From assembly GCA_047967505.1 (NCBI GenBank), contig CM106541.1: DNA of 64,000 bases; one strand, given 5' to 3'. Both the position numbers and the translations under genes were made by a program. How positions within the stretch are numbered: the first letter of the stretch is position 1; every line of letters starts with the position of its first letter. Positions 22,983-34,320 of this stretch are shown here, in pieces. Below the pieces are notes generated by a model. That model had not been told where the DNA came from. It worked only from the letters and a program-made list of their open reading frames with translations, and ran no database searches. Source of the stretch: Dipteris shenzhenensis. Its lineage: Eukaryota; Polypodiophyta; Polypodiopsida; Gleicheniales.

Positions 22983-23402
22983 AATCAGTTGATTAGATGG
23001 CCATTATGTAGCACTAATTCAACTAGTTATCCTTTTTTTTGCTTCTATGAATGATGTTGTGAAACACTTATATATTGATAGTTAATAATGTACTATCAAT
23101 ATATATCTGCATGATCATTGCTAGGAACAGTTGGAGATTTGGGGCTGGTGGCAAAGTTGGAAAACATGTTATTACAATTCCCTTTTATTGTGAATCAGTT
23201 GATTAGGTGGCCATTATGTAGCACTAGTTCAACTAGTTATCCTTTTTTTTGCCTCTATGAATGATGTTGTGAAACACTTATATATTGATAGTCAATAATG
23301 TACTATCAATATATATCTGCATGATCATTGCTAGGAACAGTTGGAGATTTGGGGCTGGTGGCAAAGTTGGAAAACATGTTATTACAATTCCCTTTTATTG
23401 TG
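22983..23402 (+). repeat. Recent 210-bp tandem duplication
   Basis: Copy 1 (22983-23192) and copy 2 (23193-23402) differ at only a handful of bases, for example GATTAGATGG versus GATTAGGTGG, and TGCTTCTATG versus TGCCTCTATG. Both carry ATATTGATAGT..ACTATCAATATAT, a short inverted repeat. The unit includes the start of the possible exon that follows. Confidence 0.95.
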
Positions 23403-23510
23403 AAGATCACAAGTATAGGATACTTGAACGTGGACTGGAGGTTGTTCATTAGAGCTAGAAGTGAAGAAGCCATCATGAAGAGAATAGAGATAGTTCCTGA
23501 GGGAGTCTGA
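23333..23510 (+). CDS. Possible terminal exon of an unknown gene
   Basis: After TTGCTAG, a plausible 3' splice site, an open frame of about 59 codons reads GTVGDLGLVAKLENMLLQF.. to SIGYLNVDWRLFIRARSEE and a TGA. The composition looks like genuine protein. The first 70 bases also occur in the upstream tandem copy. No upstream exon was found and I do not recognise the protein. Confidence 0.3.
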
Positions 23511-24080
23511 AGGCTGTGCATCTAAAAAAATCTCTCCCATACCCATTTATAGGCTTTATACAATTTCTTGGGTCCTTTAGTTGCCTGCCTTACACTCCCC
23601 CCTTGTTAACAGTTTCATTGTGTAATCCCTAGGTCAAAACAAATTCATTGTGTATTCCCTTGAAATGGAGCTATGGAAATGGTTTTTTGAGCAAGCTTCA
23701 TCAATGCTTCTAGGACACAGTCATTTCCTATGAATAGAGTTTAATGACCTAGACCCAAATGCCCGATTTATAGTGGGAAGGTCTCCGCAGTAGGTGATTC
23801 TTCAAAGGCCATAAAGTAGGTAATAAAGATTGAATTCTCCTTCCCTATTACATGAGCAATAGGGTCCCTTCCATCTAAGTTTTTCTTTGGAACACTCTTT
23901 ATGTCATGCCAAGATTTCCTATGCTATTGAGTGACCCATTGTGGCCAAGCTGTTGCAAGTGCTTCTTGCTCGCTTCTTGACTGCTTGTAGTTTTCCAATT
24001 AGCTGATGCTCAGTGGCCATGTGGATAGTTAAAATAAGGAACTCCAATGGGATAATTATAGACTCCAAGTACAAATGCCA
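23511..24080. other. No recognisable gene
   Basis: Mixed sequence with no motif recognised. A CACTCCCCCCTTG phrase near 23592 is the sort of pyrimidine run found near retroelement ends, but nothing adjoining supports that. Confidence 0.4.
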
Positions 24081-24652
24081 CATTAGGAAAAATGAGAGCT
24101 CATTTTGGGGCCCTACCTAGGCTATTTTATTATATCTAACATAGGGTGCATAATTTGACCTCACCGATGCATCCGGGACCCCCGAAACAACTTTGAAAAC
24201 ACTAAAAATAGGCTCGAAAAGGCAAAAAAGGCCTAGAAACTAAGCTACAATAGGCAGCCTTTCTGTCATGGCTTTAACTCCTAATTGGACCTGAATCCTC
24301 ACTATTATCCAATCGGAGTTTCAATAGCAAGGTCTTGAGCTTTGTCTAACAATTACACAATCAAGTGATGGCAAGAAAGAAAATATGCTATTATCTCCCT
24401 CCTTATATAATAGATTTGTGGGAAGAATGAATAAAAAAGTATGCTTTTGGGTCAAGTCAAAAACACCAAATTCTACACTTTATGTTAGATATAATAAAGG
24501 AGCTCGGATATCCTCATTGAATGCAAACTTTCTTGTTCTCTCCCTTTTTTGATTTTTTCCAGCGTTATGTTGGCCCTCGTTTCATTGGTGGAGGGCTATT
24601 TTCCTTTTGGCATAAAAGGCCCCAAAATAAGCTTTGATTTTTCCTAATGTTT
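24081..24652. mobile_element. Non-autonomous inverted-repeat element, copy 2
   Basis: Left end ACATTAGGAAAAATG followed by AGCTCATTTTGGGGCC. The right end carries the reverse complement, GGCCCCAAAATAAGCT then ATTTTTCCTAATGT. The inner 15-16 bases match the termini of copy 1 at 19.25-19.95 kb; the outermost bases differ. It has no coding capacity. Confidence 0.65.
24128..24505. repeat. Nested inverted repeat within copy 2
   Basis: TTTATTATATCTAACATA near 24131 is repeated in reverse complement near 24480-24500 (TATGTTAGATATAATAAA), delimiting about 0.37 kb. This may be an inner sub-terminal repeat or a second small element nested in the first. Confidence 0.6.
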
Positions 24653-26239
24653 GGACTAGACTCAAGTTTATGGTGAGCCATGTGATATGCCCATAGCATA
24701 GCATGCCTTGGTGATGTGTGTTGCTACAAGCATGGAAGCATGATGGAGGTAGACAAGAGGTAGAGACAATGGCACAACTATGAAGACAATGAGCAATTGA
24801 TTCATTCATAAAATGGAGTACATATGAGCAACTACCCATCAGTATGTGGAATCTAGATCCACAATTATCTCAATCAGGAAGACCACCAATGTCTCCTAGA
24901 ATCTCTCAATCACACACCACACTCCTATATTCACTCAATCACACCTATTGCATTAACACATCATCAGTCACACGTAACTCAAGTACACCTACACACACAC
25001 TCATGTGTTCACACACTCACTCACATGATCACTCACAACGATAGACCATGGTATGATCCATTACATCATTTTGTCCTTCATACCCTCCCACAAATTGATG
25101 ACCTCAACCCTAGCAATAGTCCATGGGAAACTTCATGGCTTGCTCACCTCTAGTGGCAACACACATGATCCACAACCTAGTACTCACTCTAGTTGCATCA
25201 GCAGTAGACTCATTTGGGCATCTTCACCCCAACATGATCTCACTCTGACTTTGGTCTCTTGGTTTACAATTCGGAAGACTGGACAATGATTATGCATGGA
25301 AAGTCCCCATAGGTCTAACAAGGTAAAACTCACATAAGACTAACAATCATTTGAGGGGGACATCCCAAGGCAGAGAACCTTATTGACCGCACACATACAA
25401 AAAATCTACTTTGAAGATGTGGGAAAATTCCCCCCCTTGATGGAAATCTTTTTCTGGCATCATTTCCAAGCCACCATTGTATTAGACTTATAAAATTGCT
25501 TGTACATTACATTGTACTTGGTGTCAATGAAGCAAAGTTTTCCTTCTTTGTGCATCTTCTTGGTATACCAAAGCATAATCTTTTTGTCCATGTGCAGCAA
25601 AGTATCCAATTCTAGGCAAGGTCTTACCACATGGGCAATGTCTAATGCCTTACAAGGTTTGACAAATAGACTCAAGCAAGTGGAACTTGAGAACATATTC
25701 TTCGAGAGTGCAATCATCATGTCATCACACTAAGTCATCTCCAAACATCATGTATGCTACATCCTTGTTGTCAATGTAGCCCTTCATCCAAACATATGAC
25801 TCAAAGACCATGATTTTCAAGGTGATAATCAAAATTTTGACCATAAAATATGACAAACAGCCATCAATGCAAAGTGAAAGTAGCAAAGTAAACAAAGTTT
25901 TGAGCACATAACCATCAACATTGCATGTAACATGAGGAAGTAATGCAGAAAACCCCTAAATCGAATAGTCGAGAATTGGAGGATCAAATTTGCACTGCTA
26001 GAGTTGGCTTTCAGAGGGCTTTTAGCATGGAAAGGAAGCTCTGTTACTCGAGAGGACCCCTAAGGGAAGAATTGTGCAATGCTACGCTAGAACATCTGTA
26101 AGAGTGGTGCCTTTCTCGATTGGTTTTTCTGTCTGTTCTCCTCATATAATGGACCATTATTACTCAAACTTCAATATCATGCTCCTTGTAGCAGTGCCCA
26201 ATAGTAGCTAGAGCCATTTGATGAATGGTGGCACCTATA
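24653..26239. other. No assignable gene
   Basis: CA/CACA-rich stretch near 24900-25030. Minus-strand frames at 25907-25460 read as if from one broken protein (MFGDDLV, then LSLFVKPCKALDIAHVV, then FIDTKYNVMYKQFY). I cannot assign them to a family. They could belong to one of the transposon remnants that follow. Confidence 0.3.
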
Positions 26240-27010
26240 GGGAGAATTGCGTGTTTCTTCGACGGCTAGAAAACGTGTCAGCACAGGCGACAGAGGAAAC
26301 TATTCCCTGGTTATGATGTTAAAAGGCGAGGCCTTCCATCAATCAATTGATACAAGTAGTGAAGCCAAGACTGGAGAATTTATTATTGAGAAACTAAGCA
26401 GATGTATTGAAGATATTAGCCCTAACAACGTTATTCAACTAGTTTATTGATAATGCCAAGAATTCTTGAAAGTCTAGAAAAATAATAAATTGAAGATATC
26501 GGTTTGGGCATTGCCATGCTCATGCCACCTCCTTGACCTCCTCTTGGAGGATTCTAGTAAAAAACACCTAAGACCCAATTATTTAAAGCTTCCATGGATG
26601 AGGCTCAAAAAGTGGTGTTATACTTCCTCAACCACAATCGATTACTTGGTATATTCACAAAACACCAACCTGTGAATCACTCGCTAGAGCTTCTAAAGCC
26701 GAGTGAAATGCATTTTGGCACAAACTATATAATGATGGAGTGCTCGTTGATGTAGTAGGGGCTTGTAACCAAAATGTTATTCAGTGAAGAGGTTGCAGAT
26801 TGGATAGTAGAGCCATACTTGAGTGGTGACTGCACATAATTCATTGAGTTAAAGATGCTTTGTAATAATCCTACATTTTGGAAGAGATTATTTGATGTGG
26901 TGGAAGCAATGAAGCCTATCTAGTTTGCAATCCGTAGGTTGGATGTGGAAGGGCCAAACATGGGAACCCGGGGGATTCACATGGAATAACTTATGATATC
27001 ACATAAGTGT
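26240..27010 (+). pseudogene. hAT-type transposase remnant (DUF659 region and downstream)
   Basis: The plus strand reads FHQSIDTSSEAKTGEF followed by ..SPNNVIQLVYDNAKNS, the pattern of the DUF659 segment found in many plant hAT-related ORFs (V.DNA.N). A frame change leads to PCSCHLLDLLLEDSSK, matching the usual C-x2-HCLDLLLED block. Further on, in other frames, come DEAQKVVLYFLNHN, EEVADWIVEPYLSG and FWKRLFDVVEAMKPI. At least four frameshifts or stops are present, and the BED zinc finger and C-terminal dimerisation region are not found. It is a decayed fragment lying tail to tail with the minus-strand DDE fragment. Confidence 0.7.
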
Positions 27011-27179
27011 ACAATAGGGGGTTTTTTAAGATGAGGCATAGGCTTATATATTAGGGGTGGGGGGCCCTTTTTAGTTTTTCTCAATCTTAAATTTAAGTTA
27101 GGGGGGCCTTGACATCTATAGGGGGGAAGAGGGGCTATATTCACTTCATATAGAGTCTGTTACAGTATTAAATGTTCTT

Positions 27180-27960
27180 TAACATCTGAACAATACTAAT
27201 ATTATCCCTAATAGTACTAAATAGTTGTAAAGAGTACCAAATAATAGTGTGTAACTTGGGCTTCGTTGAAAGAAGGAAGATGCACCTCTGTGAGCTCCAA
27301 GAAATGGGTGGGATGTATTGCATTATTTTTTGGTTCAATCCTATGCCTGCAAACATCCTTCTTGTTTGGGGAAACCTGGTGTTGTCTTTCTAGAATTGGA
27401 CAACACATTGAACAACCTCACAACTCAAGGAATCATGTCTACACTTTCGATCTCCATCTGCCCATTTGAAGGAAGCTTGTTTTATGTCCACGCGATGGTT
27501 CTTTAGATTCTGTGCTTGAATTCCAAGAGCTTTAGCTACTTTGCTATCACTATATTTTTTAAATACTAAAGTGTTAGCAATCATGTGGAGAGCTCTCTCT
27601 TCATAGCTAACTTATCAACACTTTCTACTCTTTTCACAAGACTCAATAATGTCTTTAGATTATATCCACTATTGCCATTGATATGGACTGGCTTTGAAAA
27701 TTTGTCTCATCAAAAACCTCTTCCATATTTGGATGTTTTATAACCTTAGACAAAATGTCAGCCTTCGTTCCCAAGTCCAAGTTCTTTGTGGTATGCTTGA
27801 AATATCGCACAATTGTTAATGTCAAGTGTCTCATGTTCCTTTCGAAGCAATGATGTGGTAGTGCATTGAGTGAGTTCCCTTCATGGTATGGTACTTCTAG
27901 TGCAGAGATCTCCATCCTGCGCACAACCATATTTCAATGGTAAATCATAAATGAACGACA
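27180..27960 (-). pseudogene. Second, truncated copy of the DDE-type transposase
   Basis: On the minus strand a frame ending RKCRHDSLSCEVVQCVVQF is followed, after a one-base shift, by VSPNKKDVCRHRI and HPTHFLELTEVHL. The 7.5-11.1 kb copy has RRDSLSAEI..FWHENTRVSLNRKDIF at the corresponding place, so the two are the same family. This copy keeps the block missing or displaced in the first copy (HPTHFLEL) but lacks everything after it, including the DG..QFK region. Upstream (27930-27655) a frame with LGTKADILSKVIKHPNMEE may be its N-terminus. Confidence 0.6.
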
Positions 27961-28019
27961 CAAGAAGACTACATCAAAACATGCATGCTCAATCTTACTG
28001 TACAAGAAAGTCATGCTAA

Positions 28020-28281
28020 GAGAGAGAGAAGAAGAAGAAGAAGAATATATTATCGTCCTCTGAAGACCAAAACCGGCCTATGGGACCTGAGCAATACAAT
28101 ATCACAAGTACATGAAAGCTCCTCCCGAAGATGGGAGGGTGGAAAGAGAAACCACCTTCTAGGATTTAGGTGGATTCCTATGCTTGAAGAGCTTATACAC
28201 AAATGTTCCTAAAGCTGAAGGTGACCCTTTATGCAGCAAATCAGCCAGTTTGTTATGTCCCTCAAGGAGGTGATTGAACTC

Positions 28282-28320
<39 letters not shown>

Positions 28321-28740
28321 CTAGAGAGAGAGAGAGAGCTATAGAATCACTCAAACATAATTGGTTTTTGCACTAGAGAGAACATACGGTCCAAAGTGCG
28401 AGAGCTTCAATAAGAGAGAAGGGAAGAGCCAGTTTGTAGGGAGAGCCAGCTTGCACAGAGAATGGAGAGAGCCGGGGAAAGAGAGGGAGCAATGGACCTC
28501 TGGGAGAGAGAGAGCAATGGACCTCTAGTGAAGATGAGCGGAGATAATTGTAGGGAAGAGATAGGACTCCACAAGAGAGAAGAGAGTTGACTGTCAATGG
28601 TTTCAAACATGTGCAAGTGATTCCACAAGAGAGAAGAGAGTAAATTGAGAGTAGATTGCAGACTGCAGATTCCTCGATGTGCAAGGAAATCATCCTCGAT
28701 TGAGAGTGGATTATAGATTGCAGATCATGGACTCCTCGAT
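28020..28740. repeat. GA-rich region with (GA)n microsatellites
   Basis: Contains GAAGAAGAAGAAG near 28030, (GA)n at about 28283-28318 and a shorter run at 28323-28338. Diverged GAGAGAGCCRG and GCAATGGACCTCT repeats follow up to about 28640. Minus-strand ORFs here translate CT-rich DNA and are not called. Confidence 0.8.
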
Positions 28741-29934
28741 ATGTGGAAATCTAATCCAACTGTTAGCATCTTTTAGTACACAATTTAGTACTATATCTAT
28801 GCTAGAGCCTTTGCCAAAAAGAGTACTTTTTCAGACATCATAGCATGCTTTCACCCGGAAGTATTATCGGATTGAGATAAATTCATGCTCCATTGTAAAA
28901 ATGCGTGAGTTTGTATTTTTTATTTGTGTCCTTCAACTTGCACAATCGTCTCACTTTGCAATGGAAAATTTAGCATGTACACTCTCGAACAGCTAAAAAT
29001 TCAAGCTACTCATCTCGCTCAATTTAATCAAACATGCTCAATCCACAATTAAAATAGTTAGATAAATTCTCACATCTTGTAATTTCAATAAGTATCTTAC
29101 AATTAAATACTTCAACACCATGTCGCTCACTAGTTATTGGCATGGTAATTAGATATTCACTCACTCTCTCTCACCATGGCATCTTTATCGCAACGTTCAA
29201 TGCAAGCAGCATACCAGTCACAAGATCAGAACGCGAGGGCCAAGTTAGCCATCAATCACTAGAGGTGTTGCTACAAGGTTGTGACAATACCTTCATGGCC
29301 AAGGCTTGCATATGAGGTGTGGATGCTCCATACTCTTCCCACCATCCCCATGTTGGCTATGATCTTTGGCTAATTCCTTGATTCTTGGATAGGCAAACAA
29401 TTTTTCTCTATTTCAAAAAGTAGAAAGTTCCTTAAAAGCAAAGGCATATTCAATCCTATCATCAAAGAGACATCCAAGAAGATCATGCCACGATTGCATA
29501 ATATGGACATTTGTCTTTGTACAATATTCCCACCATTGTGGATCTAATATATGACTGGCTTATAAGGAAACCACCAAAAGCGCACTGTGTCCTCCCTTTC
29601 CTTAAATCTATGTTCTTTCTCAATTATTTAGATTAGACCATAAGAAAATTTAGATGATATTGATTAGACCATCTTTTGAATATTCAACAATGGGTAATTT
29701 TCATTTGTCTCCTTACCATGGCCTAAAACTAGCCATAGGTTGGGCTTAGTTCATGCACACTTGGTACATCTAAATCATAGAATCACAGTACTAAATACTA
29801 TACCGGGGACTTAATACGTTTATAGTATAGACCATATTTAAGAAATTAGTCCTAGGAATAAAGATAGGAAAAAATAGTATTGTTTGCTCTTTCAAGTCAA
29901 TTATTATGACTAATTGAATACTCGTTATGACTAA
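28741..29934. other. No assignable gene
   Basis: AT-rich. A plus-strand stretch near 29370-29540 reads IGKQFFSISKSRKFLKSKG and LHNMDICLCTIFPPLW across one frame, which may be an old coding remnant. No family recognised. Confidence 0.3.
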
Positions 29935-30510
29935 ATAGTACTATTTAGTGTTAATTAGTAGTGAGTGATGTTTGAAATTATTTGTATTAGAGAAGAACTT
30001 CGAGCGTAATCATTCTCTCCTTGCACTAACTCTGCTACTAGTTCTATTTAGTACTATCTAGTACTATCCCTTACACTAACCCTGCTACTAGTACTATATA
30101 GTATTGTTTAGATATTGTTCTCTTCCTTGCCTTAACTCTGCTATTACTATTATTAGTTCTATTTAGTATTATTTTGCAGTATTTTAGCACTATTTAGTAC
30201 TATGTAGCACTTAGTAACATTTAGAACTGAGTAATTAGTACTATTTACTGAGTACTATTTGGACTCAATAATTCTTAGCGCTTAGTAATATTAGCACTTA
30301 GTAAGTACCCTTTAATACTATCTAGTAGTTAGTAATATTAGCACTTACTATTCAATACTAATAGTACTATATAGCACCTAGTAATATCACACTTATCATC
30401 TAGCACTTGCCATTTAGTACTAATAGTACCACAGATCAAGCATTTACTATTTAGTAATATTAGCACTTGCTATCTAGCACTTATTAATATTAACACTTCC
30501 TATTTAGTAC
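29935..30510. repeat. AGTACT-rich satellite-like array 1
   Basis: Variants of TTTAGTACTATNTAGTACT and TAGCACTTAGTAATATTAGC recur dozens of times with irregular spacing. AGTACT is itself a palindrome. The array ends exactly where the LTR at 30511 begins (TTTAGTAC then TGTGAC). Similar arrays are at 37.8-38.3 and 47.5-48.3 kb. Confidence 0.85.
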
Positions 30511-31788
30511 TGTGACACCAAAAATTGATATTTTTAATTTGGTATTGGTATTGTTTTTCTCTATGTTTGATAAGAGTTTGAGTATCAAGTAATAGCCTAG
30601 CGACTCTCACTTATTTCTATTTTCTAAGATATTGTATTGGATTGAGAGGGTGAGTGGAATGGATCATTGTAAATACCATAGGTATGAATTATAAATACCT
30701 TGGTATGGGGTGAGAGTTATTTGTGTATGGGATATTATGGGGTTTTTAGAAAATAGGAAGAGTGAGTAATATAAAGATGTGGGCTCATGTCCATGTGTTC
30801 CAATAATATAAGAGAGATCACATGCCAAGCATGTGGAAGGCATGTTGAGGAGTATGGAGTCAAAAGGAATCCTTCTAGAATTCCTATGTGGAATAAGGAG
30901 GATGTGGACATATGGAAAAGAGAGGGTCCCTATGGGCTCCATGTGGGAGACTCTTAACTTTCTTAATATTTTAAGAGTCTTGAGCATCTTTTGATGGAAC
31001 ACATGGCATGAGTAGCCAAAAAGGACATGGTTGGTGACATACAGTATTATGTGATTGATGGGGGGAAAGGAATCTACAGGCAGCAATTCCTCCTCTCCCT
31101 TGTTCATCATCTCTTCCACCATTAGGCCTCATGTTGTTGTAGCTCTAGTCTTGTCAAGCCTCTTCCATGAGCCTTCTCTCCCTCTTGTAGGTATGCTCTT
31201 ATGTAGACTCTTGAGTCCATCTCTCTCTAGTTCATTCTCTCTCTATGAGCAGTCTTAGAGCTTTCGCTCCCTCTTGTACATATGAAACCTCTTCTTCTCC
31301 CTTGTGTTTGTAGTATTTTGAGTTGCATTGGAGTGGAGTCTCACTCTATTGGTAATGAAGGTCACTTTAGGTTCTCTCTCTTGAGTGTCTCTTCCCTTTT
31401 TCCATTGCTTTCTCTTCCAAAGTGCTCAAAAATGTTGTCTGTTCGGCCGCTCATTGCGCATACATGGTTATCTATTTTCCAAGCCACAAAGGGAGCTCTT
31501 CCTTCCCCCCTAGGCGACCTCTATGGGACTTGGATCGTTGATGAGGTCTAAGCATGGAGACCGGCTTGCTGAGATTATGGCCTTCGCTGATCCTTTCCTT
31601 CTCCCTATGCTTGAGTACAACATCACTTGGGATGTTACCATCTTCATTCTCATCTAAAAGCTTCTTGGTATAAAAGCTTCTTTTTAATGTCCCTTTCCCA
31701 ATGATGATAAATATCTCTATCACTCAGTTTGAAAGCAGTAGGAAGTGAAGAGGTGCGTGAAGTTTATTACCCCCAACTTCATGTCACA
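30511..31788 (+). mobile_element. 5' LTR of copy A, internally deleted
   Basis: Begins TGTGACACC and ends GTCACA, giving short inverted ends TGTGAC/GTCACA. Length is 1278 bases against about 1.89-1.90 kb for intact LTRs of the family. About 0.55-0.6 kb is missing at 31553-31562, where GTCTAAGCATGGAGA runs straight into CGGCTTGCTGAG. Without this internal part the copy would not match its family in R/U5 structure. Confidence 0.85.
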
Positions 31789-31793
31789 TCTTT

Positions 31794-31811
31794 TGGTGGA
31801 GACGCCGGGTA
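31794..31811 (+). other. Primer-binding site of copy A
   Basis: TGGTGGAGACGCCGGGTA begins five bases after the LTR. TGG pairs with the CCA end of a tRNA. TGGTGGAGA resembles the complement of tRNA-Ala 3' ends as I recall them; the match is not exact and other tRNAs are possible. Confidence 0.5.
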
Positions 31812-31913
31812 CGTTTGGTATTGGATTCATCCCACCTTACTAAATGGTCTCGAGTGTACTTGATTGCATGTTATGCCTAGTATAGGTATGTGTTTTTTGA
31901 TGTGATAAAGAAG

Positions 31914-33475
31914 ATGCCCGAAAGAACTCCGTTAGAAGAGATTGCAACCTGTTTAAGAGAACTAGGGGATTGTGAAGGTGATGCTCAAGCTATTCGCATG
32001 GTGATCATGATCATATCCTTTATGTTTGCACTCTTGAATATGTTGGTGAATCGACAATGCCATCAGTAGGCACAATGATAGATTGGGGATTGTTTCATGC
32101 ACTGGTAGCTTGGTGTGAGGAAGAGTTGAGTCTTTGGGTAGTTTTTGACTATAATAGTGGAGTGGTAATTCTCAATGCTTTCAATTTCTTTTGCTATGCA
32201 AATGATGAAGAGTACAATATCTTGAAGCTGTTATGTGCACTTCCAATTGTGAGAAGGGTGATTCTTGAATGCATGTATACACAATGTTTTCATGGTGCTG
32301 GTTGGTCACTTATTTTTAATATTTTATTGAGGATCACATTGTGGAGGGTTTTTAACAAGTGGTTATGCATAATAAGTTGGTCTTGGTATACTAAGGCTCT
32401 ATGGGATCTTGTTTGGGATATTATTTGGATCTTGGTGTTTCCCTTTTGTGTTTCATCATGATGAAGATTCTAGTGTGTCAAGGGACCCAAGGGGAAGACT
32501 CTGAGTCTTATCTTCGGGATTTTGTCCGAGGATGCCGGCTTTCTGGATGGTCCATGAAGGATCGAGCAGAGATTTCGCTTGATTTTCTTGAAGGTGTAGC
32601 TTGGAGTTGGCATGAGGCCTTGCTGGACTCTACCAAGGAGGTCTGAGAGCAAGTGTTAGCTGCAATGAAATAGAGATTTGGGACAGTGGAGTTGCCAAAT
32701 GCTTTGATGTTGCAATTGGACCGGTTCTATCAAGGAGAGGGTGAGATGGTCTCTGCATTGGCAATCCGATATTAAACTTTATTGACAAAGTATGAAAGGG
32801 TAGCTTTGCGAGCTATGGCATCTGCATCATCAGCCCCTCAAAGTCTTGCAGGGATGGAGCACTTAAAGATGAGAAAATTTGTTATGGCTTTGGAGACTCG
32901 TCTTCGCTCAAAAGTAATGAGTAAAAATCCAACAACATACGTGGAGGCACTTTGCATTACGGCCAAGAAAGAAGCTTCTCTAAAGATCAAATCCTCTTTT
33001 GTGTCTTCAATAGCTTCAACTTCTGAGATGGAGGTAATGGGCACTCCTCAGGTACCAAAGTCCTTAAAGTTAGATCATAATATCTCCCAATTGATGGTAG
33101 AGTTTGTTGATTTGAAATTGCATTTGGTTAATGCATGACAACCTAGAGCACCAAAGAGTAAAGATAGGCCTTGAGATAAGAGTGGAGTCACTTGCTATGA
33201 ATGTAATGAGAAAGATCACTACTGCCTCGAGTGTCCTAGATTGAGAAAGAAAGAAGAAAAACAAGTATCCTTGTTAGAAGCTTCTTCAAGGGATGAGGAA
33301 AGAGAGGTAATGATGGCTAAACGGGGGTGTGGTAAAGTAAAAGAAGAAGAAGAAAGCAAGGAAGAAGTAGATGAGGAATAGCAGGAAGAGGAACATCGTA
33401 TTAAGAAAAAGAAGGCATCTAGAGGGAGAATTAGCCAGTCAGACTTTCCTTTAGGAGAAGGCATTGGAAGCTATG
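31914..33475 (+). pseudogene. Gag of copy A: extra N-terminal domain, capsid-like region, zinc knuckle
   Basis: The ATG at 31914 opens MPERTPLEEIA.. and the first frame stops near 32067. A second frame (32057-32461) gives a compact conserved block (WCEEELSLWVVFDYNSG, ANDEEYNILKLLCALP) not typical of gypsy Gag. The usual Gag follows (32461-33170): YLRDFVRGCRLSGWSMKDR, then FLEGVAWSWHEALL, an RFG..LQLDRFYQGEGEM segment and Lys/Ser-rich linkers. The zinc knuckle CYECNEKDHYCLEC (33193-33237) is complete as CX2CX4HX4C. Stops occur at TGA 32645, TAA 32774, TGA 33136, an in-frame TGA at about 33172 and TAG near 33379. Confidence 0.75.
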
Positions 33476-33477
33476 AC

Positions 33478-34320
33478 TTGTTGTCCGACCTTAAAGAAAA
33501 GGAAGCTCATGTCACCTTTGGTCAATTACTTACTTTGTCTCCAAAACTACAGAAAGAATGGGGAAAGCTAGCAAACACAAGAGTGTCAAAGAAGAAAAAG
33601 AAGAAAAATGCCATTCATGTTGCTCAAAAGGTAGATATAGATGTTGGTGATGATGTACCTGTGGTTGATGTGATCATTGATGGTCAAGTGATTTCTAATG
33701 TGTACATTGATGGAGGTGCATCGATTAATGTCATGAGTACCTCTCCTTATCGCATCAAATTTGTTGACAACATTAGGGTAAAGACTTTGGGAGTTGTGAA
33801 GAATCTAGAAGTGGATGTGTGTGAAATGTCTGTACCGACTACTTTTCAAGTGATCCCTACCAAGCTAGATGCATGTGCCTATCCATTGATTTTGGGACGG
33901 CCTTGGCTACGCAAGGTGAAGGATGTTCAAAAGTGGGATACTGGAGAATTGATTTTGCAGGGAAATGATAAGAAGGTGTGCTACAACATGAAAAGTCGTA
34001 AAAAGGAAGTTGTCAAGGAGGAGTCTTCAACATCAGAGAGTTCAAGCTCTGACCTAACTGATGAAGAAGAAGAGACAGGGTGTAGCTCTGAGAAGACTAG
34101 CTCAGAGGGTGAGGTGGAAGGAGTGGTCTTTGGTCTTTGTCTTGGTGCTGACCGAGATGAGTCAAGAGGGAACAAGACACTTCATGTAGAGGATGTGGAG
34201 CACACTAAACGATGCCAACGCAATAAAGAGCTTCTTGGTGATTCTCTATCAGGTAGTGAGAAGCTCTTGTACTTGGATATGCTAGATGATTTTCCATATC
34301 TCTTTGCAACAACAAGCTAT
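33478..34320 (+). pseudogene. Protease and linker of copy A
   Basis: The open frame starts LLSDLKEKEAHVTFGQ. It passes a Lys run (VSKKKKKKN), then VVDVIIDGQVISNVYIDGGASINVMS, in which IDGGAS is the aspartic protease active-site region (D-[ST]-G-A in most families, here D-G-G-A). ILGRPWLRKVKDVQKW matches the conserved protease C-terminal part. Compared with copies B and C, about 14 codons after VMS are missing. A long acidic Ser/Glu linker (SSTSESSSSDLTDEEEETG) and LDMLDDFPYLFAT lead to the RT start. Confidence 0.75.

Noticed and set aside
29935-30510. CRISPR-like array
   Set aside because: Repeat spacing and unit are irregular, spacers are made of the same motif, and the context is a plant genome.
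30664-31122. 152-codon minus-strand ORF in the LTR, and its relatives in the other LTRs
   Set aside because: Lies within LTR U3 sequence, is antisense to the element and broken differently in each copy; no domain recognised.
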